DNA from: Eubacterium sp. CAG:786
GTDB lineage: Bacteria > Bacillota > Clostridia > Oscillospirales > Ruminococcaceae
Length of the DNA: 15,149 nt
Assembly (NCBI GenBank): GCA_000432175.1
Contig: HF989412.1
Location: 5,772-20,920 of the forward strand
Reading direction: 5' to 3'
Shown here: positions 6,349-14,400 of the stretch, in pieces
Layout of the letters: every line of letters begins with the position of its first letter
Numbering within the stretch: the first letter of the stretch is position 1
Notes under the pieces: model-generated
The model's database searches: none
What the model was told of the DNA's origin: nothing
What the model saw: the letters and a program-made list of their open reading frames with translations, nothing else
Made by a program: the position numbers and the translations under genes

Positions 6349-7380
6349 CAGACTGCTTGAAATATGCGCGCTCGACGGAACTTCCGGAGATGAAAGCGCA
6401 GTCCGCGAATACATCATGTCGCATATCGCGGCAGATGAAATGACTGTTGACCCGCTCGGAAACCTGCTTGTATTCAAGAAGGGCAGAAAGACGCCTAAGA
6501 ACCGCATTATGATCGCTGCGCACATGGACGAAGTCGGTTTTATGGTGACTGACGTTACCGATGACGGATTTCTGCGGTTTGGCGCTGTCGGCGGCATCGA
6601 CCCGAGAGTTGTGCTTGGCAGGGCGCTGCGTTTCAAAAACGGGACCCTCGGAGTTGTGGGCACAAAGGCAGTCCACCAGCAGAGCGCTGATGAACGCAAG
6701 AAAGCGCCCGATTTCTCCGACATGCTGATAGATATCGGCGCTTCTACGCGTGAAGAAGCTGAAAAGCGCGTGAATCGCGGCGACTGCGCAGTTTTCGACA
6801 GCGACGCATTCCGCTTCGGAGATGGGTTCGTCAAGAGCAAGGCAATCGACGACCGCGCAAGACCAAGGCAATCGACGACCGCGCCGGCTGCCTGATAATG
6901 ATGGATATGATAAACGGCGACCCTGAATACGAAGCATGGTATGCATTCACGGTGCAGGAGGAAATAGGCACCCGCGGCGCAAAGGCTGCTGCGTTCACGA
7001 TAGAGCCTGACATCGCGATAGTTCTTGAAACCACGACAGCGTGCGATATTTCCGGCTCTTCCGGGGATAAGCGGGTGTGCGAGCTTGGAAAGGGCTGCGT
7101 TGTGTCGTTCATGGACCGCGCAACAATATATGACCGCGAACTTTATCAGCTGGCACGAAACACCGCTGATGAACTTGGTATCGCGAACCAGACCAAAACG
7201 CTCATCGCGGGAGGAAACGACAGCGGCGCTATCCACGTCAGCCGCGGTGGAGTGCGCACCTGCGCGCTTTCTGTGCCTACAAGATATCTGCACTCACCGG
7301 CGTGCGTTGCAAAGGAGAGCGACATTGAAGCGACTGCGAAGCTTGCAGCTGCTGCCCTTGCCGCATTCGCAGAGCTTTGA
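6341..7380 (+). pseudogene. M42-family metallo-aminopeptidase (second of two), frameshifted by a 26-bp duplication
   Basis: This is a paralogue of the preceding M42 peptidase. The first frame runs 6341-6895 (184 codons, ending in a wrong-frame tail after AIDDRA) and the second 6898-7380 (160 codons, beginning MMDMINGDPE). Removing one copy of a 26-bp tandem duplication (6833-6884) joins them into a normal 337-residue protein reading KAIDDRAGCLIMMDM. Metal-site residues are otherwise intact: H61 and D63 in AAHMDEVGF, the IDDR pair, EE in VQEEIGTRG, and the histidine of RYLHSP. The start at 6341 is preferred over the in-frame ATG at 6323 because GGAGG (6328-6332) sits eight bases before it. The stop TGA at 6893-6895 is two bases before an ATG at 6898, so reinitiation could make two separate fragments. 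It may be a true mutation, a reversible switch or an assembly error. Confidence 0.85.
6833..6884 (+). repeat. 26-bp tandem duplication that breaks the second M42 gene
   Basis: Two adjacent 26-base units, 6833-6858 and 6859-6884, are identical at 25 positions and differ only at 6837 (G) versus 6863 (C). The extra unit shifts the frame by two bases and duplicates the DNA encoding the KAIDDRA metal-binding motif. Confidence 0.95.
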
Positions 7381-8075
7381 TAGAGTGCATTCATTCTCCG
7401 GAGCAGCTTGAGCTGCTGCTGCAAAGCGGGACGGAAGCGCAGAAGATACGCGCGTTGTTCAATGCTTACGGCTGCGGGTATGATTTCTGCCGCTTTTTCC
7501 GGCACGGGGGGACTTACCTTGCGGCGCTGGACGGTTCATTCGTCATAGCGGAGCAGCCCGGCGCGGACGCTGAGGAAATCGCGGAATTTCTGCGGATGCA
7601 TGGCTTCACCGACCTGTTCTGCTCTGAAAAAATGGGCGAACTGCTCAGACCGCTGCTACCTGCGGAATTCACGCAGGTACAGCTGATGGTCTACGACGGC
7701 GCGAAGCAGAGTGAATTACCGCAGGAGTGCTCCCCGTCGGAAGCCTGGAGCATCATCGGCAGCAGGTTCGATATTCCCTTTGAGCCGTGGTATCTGGACA
7801 TGTCGCACAGGGTGAGGCACGGAGTTGCAAGGTGCTTTTCCGATGGCAGGGCGGCGCTGGTTGTTCAGCATGACATCAACGGTGAAGCGCTGATATCGCA
7901 GGTCAGCGTCCTGCGGGAATTCGAACGGCAGGGCATTGCAGGCGCGCTGGTGCGGCAGGTGAGCGCGGCGCTCCCGGGTGAGGTGCAGATAGTCTGCGAG
8001 GAACCATTATGCGGGTTTTACGAGAAATGCGGCTATTTTCGCAAGTCCAAAAAGTATGTTGCGGCAGCGCGCTAG
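7377..8075 (+). CDS. GNAT-family N-acetyltransferase
   Basis: The 232-residue protein ends with a recognisable GNAT acetyl-CoA-binding region: REFERQGIAGALV (about 180-192, with the RQGIAG pyrophosphate-binding loop at 184-189), then the strand-helix ending in FYEKCGY (214-220). The N-terminal 140 residues are divergent and probably form a substrate-binding half-domain. Start codon TTG at 7377 overlaps the TGA stop of the second M42 gene by four bases (TTGA). No closer ATG keeps the N-terminus and the ribosome site is weak, so expression likely depends on translation of the M42 gene and may suffer from its frameshift. It is the last gene of the five-gene unit; no terminator was seen before the next promoter at 8093. 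The acetylated substrate is unknown. Confidence 0.78.
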   Translation: MIECIHSPEQLELLLQSGTEAQKIRALFNAYGCGYDFCRFFRHGGTYLAALDGSFVIAEQPGADAEEIAEFLRMHGFTDLFCSEKMGELLRPLLPAEFTQVQLMVYDGAKQSELPQECSPSEAWSIIGSRFDIPFEPWYLDMSHRVRHGVARCFSDGRAALVVQHDINGEALISQVSVLREFERQGIAGALVRQVSAALPGEVQIVCEEPLCGFYEKCGYFRKSKKYVAAAR

Positions 8076-8092
8076 TTTTGGCAGAATGCATA

Positions 8093-8121
8093 TAGAATTA
8101 CCTTCGTTTTTGTGTTATAAT
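8093..8121 (+). promoter_or_regulatory. Extended -10 promoter of the MATE-NUDIX unit
   Basis: A perfect TATAAT (8116-8121) is preceded by TGT, giving the extended -10 form TGTTATAAT. The -35 region (TAGAAT, 8093-8098, 17-base spacing) matches only three of six positions, as is common when the extended -10 element compensates. Confidence 0.6.
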
Positions 8122-8153
8122 ACCAATGTGTTATGCAAAAAAGGAGGTTTTTT

Positions 8154-9509
8154 ATGAGCACAGCAAGTGATTTTACCGAGGGACGGATATTCCCAAAACT
8201 GATAAAATTCATGCTGCCGATACTTGGCGCACTGGTACTTCAGGCAATGTACGGCGCAGTGGATATCCTGGTCGTTGGTCAGTTCGGAACTAACGAGGGT
8301 ATTTCGGCAGTTTCCACAGGAAGCAACCTTGTTAACATGGTGACATTCACGGCGGCGGGCTTTACAATGGGCGTGACGATACTCATGGGCAGGTATCTTG
8401 GCGAGAAGAAGCCGGAGCGCCTGGGCAAAGTTATCGGAGGCGCAATATGCTTTTTTGTCGTACTTAGCCTTGTTATAACCGCAGTCATGCTGATTTTCGC
8501 GCGGCAGCTGGCGCAGCTCATGCAGGCGCCCGTGGAAGCGCTTGACTCCACCGTGACGTATGTCATGATATGCGGTGGCGGAATTCTGTTCATCATGGCG
8601 TACAACTTCATCAGCAGTGTTTTCAGGGGGCTTGGCAATTCCAAACTTCCGCTGATATTCGTTGGCATCGCGTGCGTGGTGAATATTATCGGCGACCTGC
8701 TTTTTGTGGCAGTGTTCAAGATGAATGTAGCCGGCGCGGCGCTTGCTACGGTGCTTGCGCAGGCAGTCAGCGTGGCTCTTTCGATCGTCATAATAAGAAA
8801 GCAGAAGCTGCCGTTTACGCTGAAAAAGGAAGATATCCGCTTTAACGAGGAAGTTCCGAGGATAATCAGGGTAGGCGCCCCTATCGCTGTTCAGGAACTT
8901 CTTACGCAGCTTTCGTTCCTGGCGCTGTGCGCGTTCATCAACAAGCTGGGTATCGCGCAGTCCTCTGGATATGGCGTTGCGTGCAAGCTGGTGGCGTTCA
9001 TAATGCTGGTTCCGTCGTCGCTGATGCAGTCGCTGGCAAGCTTTGTCGCGCAGAATTTCGGCGCCGGCAAGGAAAAACGCGCACGCCGCACAATGCTCTG
9101 CGGAATGGCGATAGGCTGTTCCGTCGGCGTTGTCATTTCTCTTGCGACTGTGTTTGCGGGGAATTACATGTCCATGATATTTACCCCGGAGCCTGCTTAC
9201 ATAGAGCAGTCCGCGGCGTATCTGCTGGGATTTTCGCTGGAGCCGATAGTCACCAGTGTGCTTTTCAGCTTCATCGGTTATTTCAACGGGCACAGCCAGA
9301 CACTTTTCGTTATGATACAGGGACTTTCACAGACATTTCTTGTACGTCTGCCGATGTCATATTACATGAGTATACAGCCGGACGCCAGCCTTACGATGAT
9401 AGGGCTTGCGGCGCCGTCTGCGACTATATTCGGCATAATACTGAACCTTGTATATTTCATCTGGTACACCAAGAAGCTGCGCCGCACGCAGCCGGAACTG
9501 GAGCATTGA
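8154..9509 (+). CDS. MATE-family efflux transporter
   Basis: The 451-residue protein is an integral membrane antiporter of the MATE (multidrug and toxic compound extrusion) family, which exports cationic drugs or metabolites using a sodium or proton gradient. It has about twelve hydrophobic segments in two halves. Family features include the first-helix stretch LGALVLQAMYGAVDILVVGQ, followed by GISAVSTGSNLVNMV and FTMGVTILMGRYLGEKK, and the matching second-half run beginning RVGAPIAVQELL. The ATG at 8154 is chosen over the upstream in-frame ATG at 8133 because a perfect AAGGAGG (8141-8147) lies six bases before it. The NUDIX gene starts one base after its stop, so they form a unit. The substrate cannot be predicted; annotation as a specific drug pump would be unsupported. 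Confidence 0.93.
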   Translation: MSTASDFTEGRIFPKLIKFMLPILGALVLQAMYGAVDILVVGQFGTNEGISAVSTGSNLVNMVTFTAAGFTMGVTILMGRYLGEKKPERLGKVIGGAICFFVVLSLVITAVMLIFARQLAQLMQAPVEALDSTVTYVMICGGGILFIMAYNFISSVFRGLGNSKLPLIFVGIACVVNIIGDLLFVAVFKMNVAGAALATVLAQAVSVALSIVIIRKQKLPFTLKKEDIRFNEEVPRIIRVGAPIAVQELLTQLSFLALCAFINKLGIAQSSGYGVACKLVAFIMLVPSSLMQSLASFVAQNFGAGKEKRARRTMLCGMAIGCSVGVVISLATVFAGNYMSMIFTPEPAYIEQSAAYLLGFSLEPIVTSVLFSFIGYFNGHSQTLFVMIQGLSQTFLVRLPMSYYMSIQPDASLTMIGLAAPSATIFGIILNLVYFIWYTKKLRRTQPELEH

Positions 9510-9510
9510 T

Positions 9511-9963
9511 ATGGAAAACGGAAACACAAACTGGAGCCAGTCGGTAACGGCTGTTGTGATAAAGGACGGAAAGGTGCTTCTTGCCCGGCACACCTACGGC
9601 GCGGGCAGGGGAATGCTGATAGTCCCCGGTGGGTACCTTAATCACGGTGAGATGCCCCGTGAAGCGCTTGTGCGTGAATACCTTGAAGAAACCGGGGTGC
9701 TTATAGAACCGAAAGAACTCATCGGAATGCGGTTCAACACCAAAGACTGGTACGCGGCTTTCCGCGCGGAGTATGTTTCCGGGGAGGCGCAGTCTGACCA
9801 TGACGAGAACAGCGAGGCAATTTGGCTTGACGTGAACGAAGCGCTTGCCCGCGAAGATGTGCCGGACCTCACCAAGAAGCTTATTCAGTGCGCCATGGGG
9901 AATGGTTTTGCTGAGATACCGTATTCTGGAAAAAATCCACCGCATGAACTTTTTGGAGCATAA
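9511..9963 (+). CDS. NUDIX hydrolase
   Basis: NUDIX enzymes cleave a nucleoside diphosphate linked to another moiety, for example oxidised nucleotides, ADP-ribose or nucleotide sugars. The 150-residue protein has a complete NUDIX box at residues 41-63: G41, E47, then R55-E56, E59-E60 and G62, matching G-x5-E-x7-REUxEExGU exactly. The preceding GMLIVPGG strand is also typical. The start at 9511 follows the MATE stop by one base, with TGGAG (9499-9503) seven bases upstream; the earlier in-frame ATG at 9448 lies deep inside the MATE gene and is rejected. Co-transcription with the efflux pump may mean a shared stress or detoxification role, but this is inference. The substrate is not determinable from the box alone. 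Confidence 0.92.
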   Translation: MENGNTNWSQSVTAVVIKDGKVLLARHTYGAGRGMLIVPGGYLNHGEMPREALVREYLEETGVLIEPKELIGMRFNTKDWYAAFRAEYVSGEAQSDHDENSEAIWLDVNEALAREDVPDLTKKLIQCAMGNGFAEIPYSGKNPPHELFGA

Positions 9964-9969
9964 AAACTG

Positions 9970-9997
9970 CAGCCATTCGTAAGAGTGGCTGTTTCTT
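9970..9997 (+). terminator. Intrinsic terminator after the NUDIX gene
   Basis: A nine-pair stem (9970-9978 with 9983-9991, CAGCCATTC against GAGTGGCTG, one G-U pair) with a GTAA loop is followed by TTTCTT. It begins six bases after the stop codon and ends the MATE-NUDIX transcript. Confidence 0.85.
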
Positions 9998-10038
9998 ATA
10001 ATCTTCATCTATAACCGCGCTTATTGATATAAAACCGG

Positions 10039-10068
10039 TTGACATGCAAGCGGTAATTGTAGTATAAT
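10039..10068 (+). promoter_or_regulatory. Promoter of the LysR-type regulator gene
   Basis: A perfect TTGACA (10039-10044) and perfect TATAAT (10063-10068) are separated by 18 bases. The -10 box lies inside a 13-base palindrome (10060-10072) that could be an autoregulatory site. Confidence 0.8.
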
Positions 10069-10072
10069 ACTA
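10060..10072. promoter_or_regulatory. 13-bp palindrome over the -10 box of the LysR gene
   Basis: TAGTAT-A-ATACTA is a perfect palindrome with a one-base centre and fits the loose LysR T-N11-A pattern. LysR regulators often repress their own promoters, so this is a candidate binding site, though AT-rich -10 regions can be palindromic by chance. Confidence 0.4.
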
Positions 10073-10104
10073 TCATACAGAAAAACGAAATGAGGTTTGC
10101 TGTC

Positions 10105-11049
10105 ATGACGCTCCAACAGATGAAATACGTCCTTGCAATAGCCGAAGAAGGCTCTATGAACAAGGCTGCGGAACAGCTTTTTATTTCCCAGCCGTCGCTC
10201 ACCAGTTCCATGCGGGAACTCGAAAAGGAGATAGGCATTCAGGTGTTTGCACGCAGCAGCCGCGGCGTTACCGTCACCCCCGAGGGCGCTGATTTCCTGA
10301 TGTATGTGCGTCAGGTCTATCAGCAGTACGAGCTGCTGACGCAGAAATACGGGGCAGGCGGCAGCGCAAAGCGGAGGTTCGGCGTTTCAACGCAGCATTA
10401 TTCCTTTGCGGTAAAGGCGTTCGTTGAGATGGTGAAGAACTTCGGTACGCTGAATTTCGAGTTCGCTATAAGGGAAACACGCACCATGGACGTACTTAGG
10501 GACGTTGGTGGATTTCGCAGCGAGGTGGGCATAATATATCAGTGCGACTACAACCGCAAGGTGATAGGGAAAATGCTGCACGACCTGGAACTTGAATTCG
10601 TTCCGCTTATCGACTGCCGCGCTTACGTTTACCTCTGGAAGAACCACCCGCTTGCAGGCGAGAAGTCCATAGGGCTGGAGCAGCTTGCGGATTACCCCTG
10701 CCTTGTGTTTGAGCAGGGAGAGGGCGCGACCGGCTTCCTGGCGGAAGAGATACTCACCGACAACGACTACCCTAGGATAATCAGGAGCACCGACCGCGCT
10801 ACCCAGCTTAATCTTATGGTGGGTCTGAACGGCTACACGCTCTGTTCAGGAATAATCTGCGAGGAACTTAACGGCAGTGAATACCGCGCAGTGCCGTTCC
10901 GCGAGGACGAGCACAACCGCAACACCATCATGCAGATAGGTTATGTCGTCAAGAAGCACAGCATTCTGAGCGACATTGCCGACGTATATATAACCGAGGT
11001 GCGGCGTTACCTCAGCGCCTGTGGTGAACTCAGGGAGGATATCAGATGA
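10105..11049 (+). CDS. LysR-family transcriptional regulator
   Basis: The 314-residue protein starts with the typical LysR winged helix-turn-helix (residues 3-62): MTLQQMKYVLAIAEEGSMNK, AAEQLFISQPSLTSSMRELE, then VFARSSRGVTVTPEG. The remainder is the two-lobed effector-binding domain. The ATG at 10105 is preferred over the in-frame ATG at 10090 because GAGG (10092-10095) is nine bases before it and because LysR proteins normally begin MTLQQ. It has its own promoter and lies downstream of a terminator, so it is independent of the MATE-NUDIX unit. Its stop overlaps the start of a 74-residue gene in an ATGA junction. LysR proteins usually control a neighbouring gene; here no divergent target is present, so the target and effector are unknown. 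Confidence 0.92.
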   Translation: MTLQQMKYVLAIAEEGSMNKAAEQLFISQPSLTSSMRELEKEIGIQVFARSSRGVTVTPEGADFLMYVRQVYQQYELLTQKYGAGGSAKRRFGVSTQHYSFAVKAFVEMVKNFGTLNFEFAIRETRTMDVLRDVGGFRSEVGIIYQCDYNRKVIGKMLHDLELEFVPLIDCRAYVYLWKNHPLAGEKSIGLEQLADYPCLVFEQGEGATGFLAEEILTDNDYPRIIRSTDRATQLNLMVGLNGYTLCSGIICEELNGSEYRAVPFREDEHNRNTIMQIGYVVKKHSILSDIADVYITEVRRYLSACGELREDIR

Positions 11050-11270
11050 AACACATCTTCGAATACAGCGAGGTGCTGGAATTAAAGGCGGCATGCGCCG
11101 GGCATTACCCGGATCATGTGCATTTTCACGATGGCTGTGGTGGGCAGTACTTCAACCTTGATGAGAAAAACGAAGGATTGCGGCAGTTCATCTGCGATTA
11201 TTTTGAAAAGCGCGGCATGACGGCGTTCTTCTTTGACGATGAAATGACTTTTACGGTATCCGGCAGCTGA
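11046..11270 (+). CDS. Small conserved-looking protein with HDGCGG motif, function unknown
   Basis: This 74-residue protein starts at an ATG overlapping the lysR stop (ATGA) with a strong AGGGAGG site (11032-11038) seven bases upstream, so it is very likely translated. It has no signal peptide or membrane segment. The most distinctive feature is HFHDGCGGQYF (26-36), followed by an amphipathic helix (KNEGLRQFICDYFEKRGM) and a short strand pair (TAFFFDDEMTFTV). It resembles, from memory, a family of tiny Firmicute proteins labelled RDAC, named for a D-A-C core (here D-G-C); this could not be checked. The histidines and cysteines around the motif might bind a metal or cofactor. Coupling to lysR suggests a role with that regulator. 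No function is assigned. Confidence 0.7.
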   Translation: MKHIFEYSEVLELKAACAGHYPDHVHFHDGCGGQYFNLDEKNEGLRQFICDYFEKRGMTAFFFDDEMTFTVSGS

Positions 11271-11346
11271 AATTTCTTTTGCAAGGTTATTCATTTTTCC
11301 ATGGTTCTGCCGATATTATATAAAACGCTTTTTTGCCGTTTTACTA

Positions 11347-11375
11347 TTGACTTATAGAAGAAAATGGGATATAAT
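11347..11375 (+). promoter_or_regulatory. Promoter of the dockerin-protein gene
   Basis: TTGACT (11347-11352, five of six) and a perfect TATAAT (11370-11375) are separated by 17 bases. Transcription would start near 11382, about 30 bases before the start codon, with GGAGG at 11399-11403. The rest of the 11271-11346 gap shows no gene; only a weak AAAACG/CGTTTT stem (11322-11342) was seen. Confidence 0.75.
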
Positions 11376-11410
11376 TATAATATATACTTGATACATTCGG
11401 AGGTATAGGT

Positions 11411-14400
11411 ATGAAGATCAGAAAAAAGATCGCGGCTGTAGTCACTGCTGCTGCGTTGATGTTCTCACTGACTGACCCGTCTGCGCTCGGCGGCATGCTA
11501 AATGCAGCCAGCACTGCGTTTGCCGCGACAGATATAACACAGATCGTGCTCAGACCGGATAAACAGCTCAAAAGTCCGGTTGCTGCCACCAATCTCTGGC
11601 TTTCAGGCGCTGTAGGCGTAACTGACGAGTTCCAGGTGGATCTCAGCCAGACCGTGGTAGAATGGTATAATGCGGATACCAATCAGAAGGTCACTTCCGG
11701 TGAGGCTGACTATGACACTACATATTATGTAAAGATAAAGTTCATCCCGGGAAAGGGATATGTCGCTGCCAGCAGCGTTACTTTCAAGTATTACACCGAG
11801 GCGACCGGTTCCAGTGTTCAGACGGCCGTAGCGACATTCGAGGGCGATTACATCGTTCTTACCGTAAAGCTGCCCAAAACCGGGCTTCCGGAGGCTGAGC
11901 AGGCTGTGTTCCCGGCTTCCGCTATTTCAGACGGAACCTCAAACCGCGTTGCAATCGACCTGCCGGTATATCAGAACAAGAATTCCGTTATCGCGGCGCT
12001 GCCGAAATTTGCGACTATTCTTACCGGTACAGCAGCCCACCGCGGAAAAAGCATTGAAAACGTACCGATAACCTGGGTCAACTCAGCAGGAAATTTCACG
12101 TACGAAGATCCTAAAAAGACCTTTAACGAAAACGACATAAACGGTCATGATTTTACCGTAGTTGGTACTGTTAAGGCTGAGAACTATGGCAGCTATGTCA
12201 CCAATACCAATGCGGTGTTCAATGTTTACTGCAAGGTGACTATAGGCGCGGCCGACCAGCTTGAAGCCCCTGAGCCGAGAGACGATACCCCCGCAGGAAG
12301 CTATGATCACAACCTGATGGTATATTTCACTGCGCCTGAGGGTGACATTTATTATACCGTCAGCGAAAGCAGGACCGGACCTGACCCGATAGGCGGAAAC
12401 GCAAGCCAGAAGTACCTTAACGGCGTACCGCTTTCTGTTGACGAGGGCGACACCAGGACGTTCTATATCAAGGTGCTGGCTTATTCAGCAAAAAAACGTA
12501 CAAGCACGATCGCGGTCTATGAATATACCATTACCGTTGAGCCTACGTCGCTTACCAATATTCCCGAGGTTTATCTTGAAGTAACGCCTCCTGTCGGCGG
12601 CGGGATGCTGGATACTATTGCCAAGTACAAGGGCGGCACTCCGCCAAAGGGAGTTGCCATCACTTCCGCAGTCGCGTGGCTGGGAAATGTGGTCAACGGC
12701 AGGGCAGATTACAATGCTGCATATTCCGTCAGCATTCAGATAACGCCGAAGAGCATGTATGCCTTCAATAAGACTACAGCGTATGTCAATGATATCCTCG
12801 CAAAGTGCACCACGAATGAGTCAGGAACGCTTACGGTAACGTATACATTCCCTGGCAGAACTGATAAGCTGCCGCTTTACCGCATAATTCCCCCTGCGGA
12901 TACAGTGGTTGTTGAGAACGGCACGGACATTCAGGATATCGGCGACCAGCTTCCGAAAATGGTCGAGGTAGAGGCTCCCAAGGGCGCCGTGCTCGCAAAT
13001 CAGTACCCCGTCAAGTGGGATCTGAACACGTCTGATCCGCTTTATGACCCCAAGCTCGCAAAGAGCCAGGAGTTCACGATAACGGGTAAGGTTACGCTTC
13101 CGGATTTCATCACATATAACGAGGGAGAGAACGAAGTCAAGGTGAATGTGTTCGTCGGAACTGCAGGTTCGCTCGCATGGCCGACTGCGTCTCCGTCTGA
13201 CTCCACCCAGGGACACATGTTCTATGACGCCGTTGAGGTGAAGCTTTCCGCTTCCGAGGGCGCAACGATATATTACACAATAGGAGAAAACAAGCAGGCT
13301 GATGTGCCGACTGTAACAGGAGGAAAGGCGTACAACGCTCCTATAATCCTGATGGGTGAACCCGGCGAGATAACGACGTACTACATCAAGGCGATAGCTG
13401 TTGCCCCGGGTAAAAATGACAGCCCGGTGAATTCCTTTGTGTACACGATAACGCTTCCCAAGCGTTCCGTTGACGCACCGACGGCAAATTACAAATCCGG
13501 CGAGTATCAGCAGGCGCTTGACATTGCGCTGAATTCCACTACAGTCGGCGCTGAGATACGCTATACACTCGACCCCACGGCAAAGCTTGCCGAGTTCAAG
13601 AAGTACGACGGCGTATTCAGGCTTTCCGGAGAAGCGAACACTACCAAGATATACAACCTGAGGTTCTATGCGCTTGACCCCACCGGAAAGATGATACAGT
13701 CCGCTATCATCACACGCAATTATACTATCACTATTCCCAAGAACAAGGCGCTTGCGCCTTACCCCGACAAGACTGCGGGAATAACCTACGACAAGGCAAT
13801 ATCCGTTACGCTGAAAACCGATACTTCCGGCGCAACGATATACTACACCCTTGACGGAAGCGACCCCAAGGAAGCGGGCAGGGGAATACTGTATAAATCA
13901 CCGATAACTCTTGCGAAGAAAGTTAATACCGTAACCACTTACACAATTAAAACTTACGCCAAGTCCTCTGACCTTAACATGGACGACAGCGTAACTGTTA
14001 CATACACCTACTACATTGGTGAGTACTATGGCGTGAAGTCGATCGAGATAACTAAGGTCCCCACCAAGACTTCATATTACCTGGGTGAACGGCTGAATGT
14101 TTCCGGCGGTAAGATCAAGGTAACTTATGATGACGGCAAGACTGAGACCATCGATATGGACGAGGACATGATCGACGATTTCGACAATTGGGCGATAGGT
14201 CAGCAGACGCTTGTAGTATACTACAAGGGCTGCACTGACAGCTATAATGTCGTTGTAAGAAGGCGCCCGACGGCTTCTTCCGATGACCCCGTTGATCCTC
14301 CGAAGGACGACCCGAAAGACGATCCCAAAGACGATCCCAAAGACGATCCGATAAACGACGATCCTGATCAGCCGGCGTCAGACCCTGTGGTTCCCAACAC

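Noticed and set aside
6238..7293. Minus-strand open frame of 351 codons across the two M42 genes
   Set aside because: It lies opposite conserved peptidase motifs and its composition is typical of an antisense shadow; it has no ribosome site.
8115..9293. Long open frame (392 codons) antisense to the MATE gene
   Set aside because: Its product is rich in His, Arg, Gln and Tyr with no family resemblance, has no ribosome site, and lies opposite a well-supported transporter. It is a codon-bias shadow.
9448..9510. Earlier in-frame ATG for the NUDIX gene, inside the MATE gene
   Set aside because: It would add 21 residues read out of frame from the transporter C-terminus; the ATG at 9511 has a suitable ribosome site and a one-base junction.
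11322..11342. AAAACG/CGTTTT stem before the dockerin promoter as a terminator for the LysR unit
   Set aside because: The stem is only six mostly A-T pairs, the loop is nine bases, and no further T run follows.
14300..14359. Short regular repeats considered as a CRISPR array
   Set aside because: Units are 12 bases, contiguous without spacers and in frame with a Pro-Lys-Asp-Asp linker.
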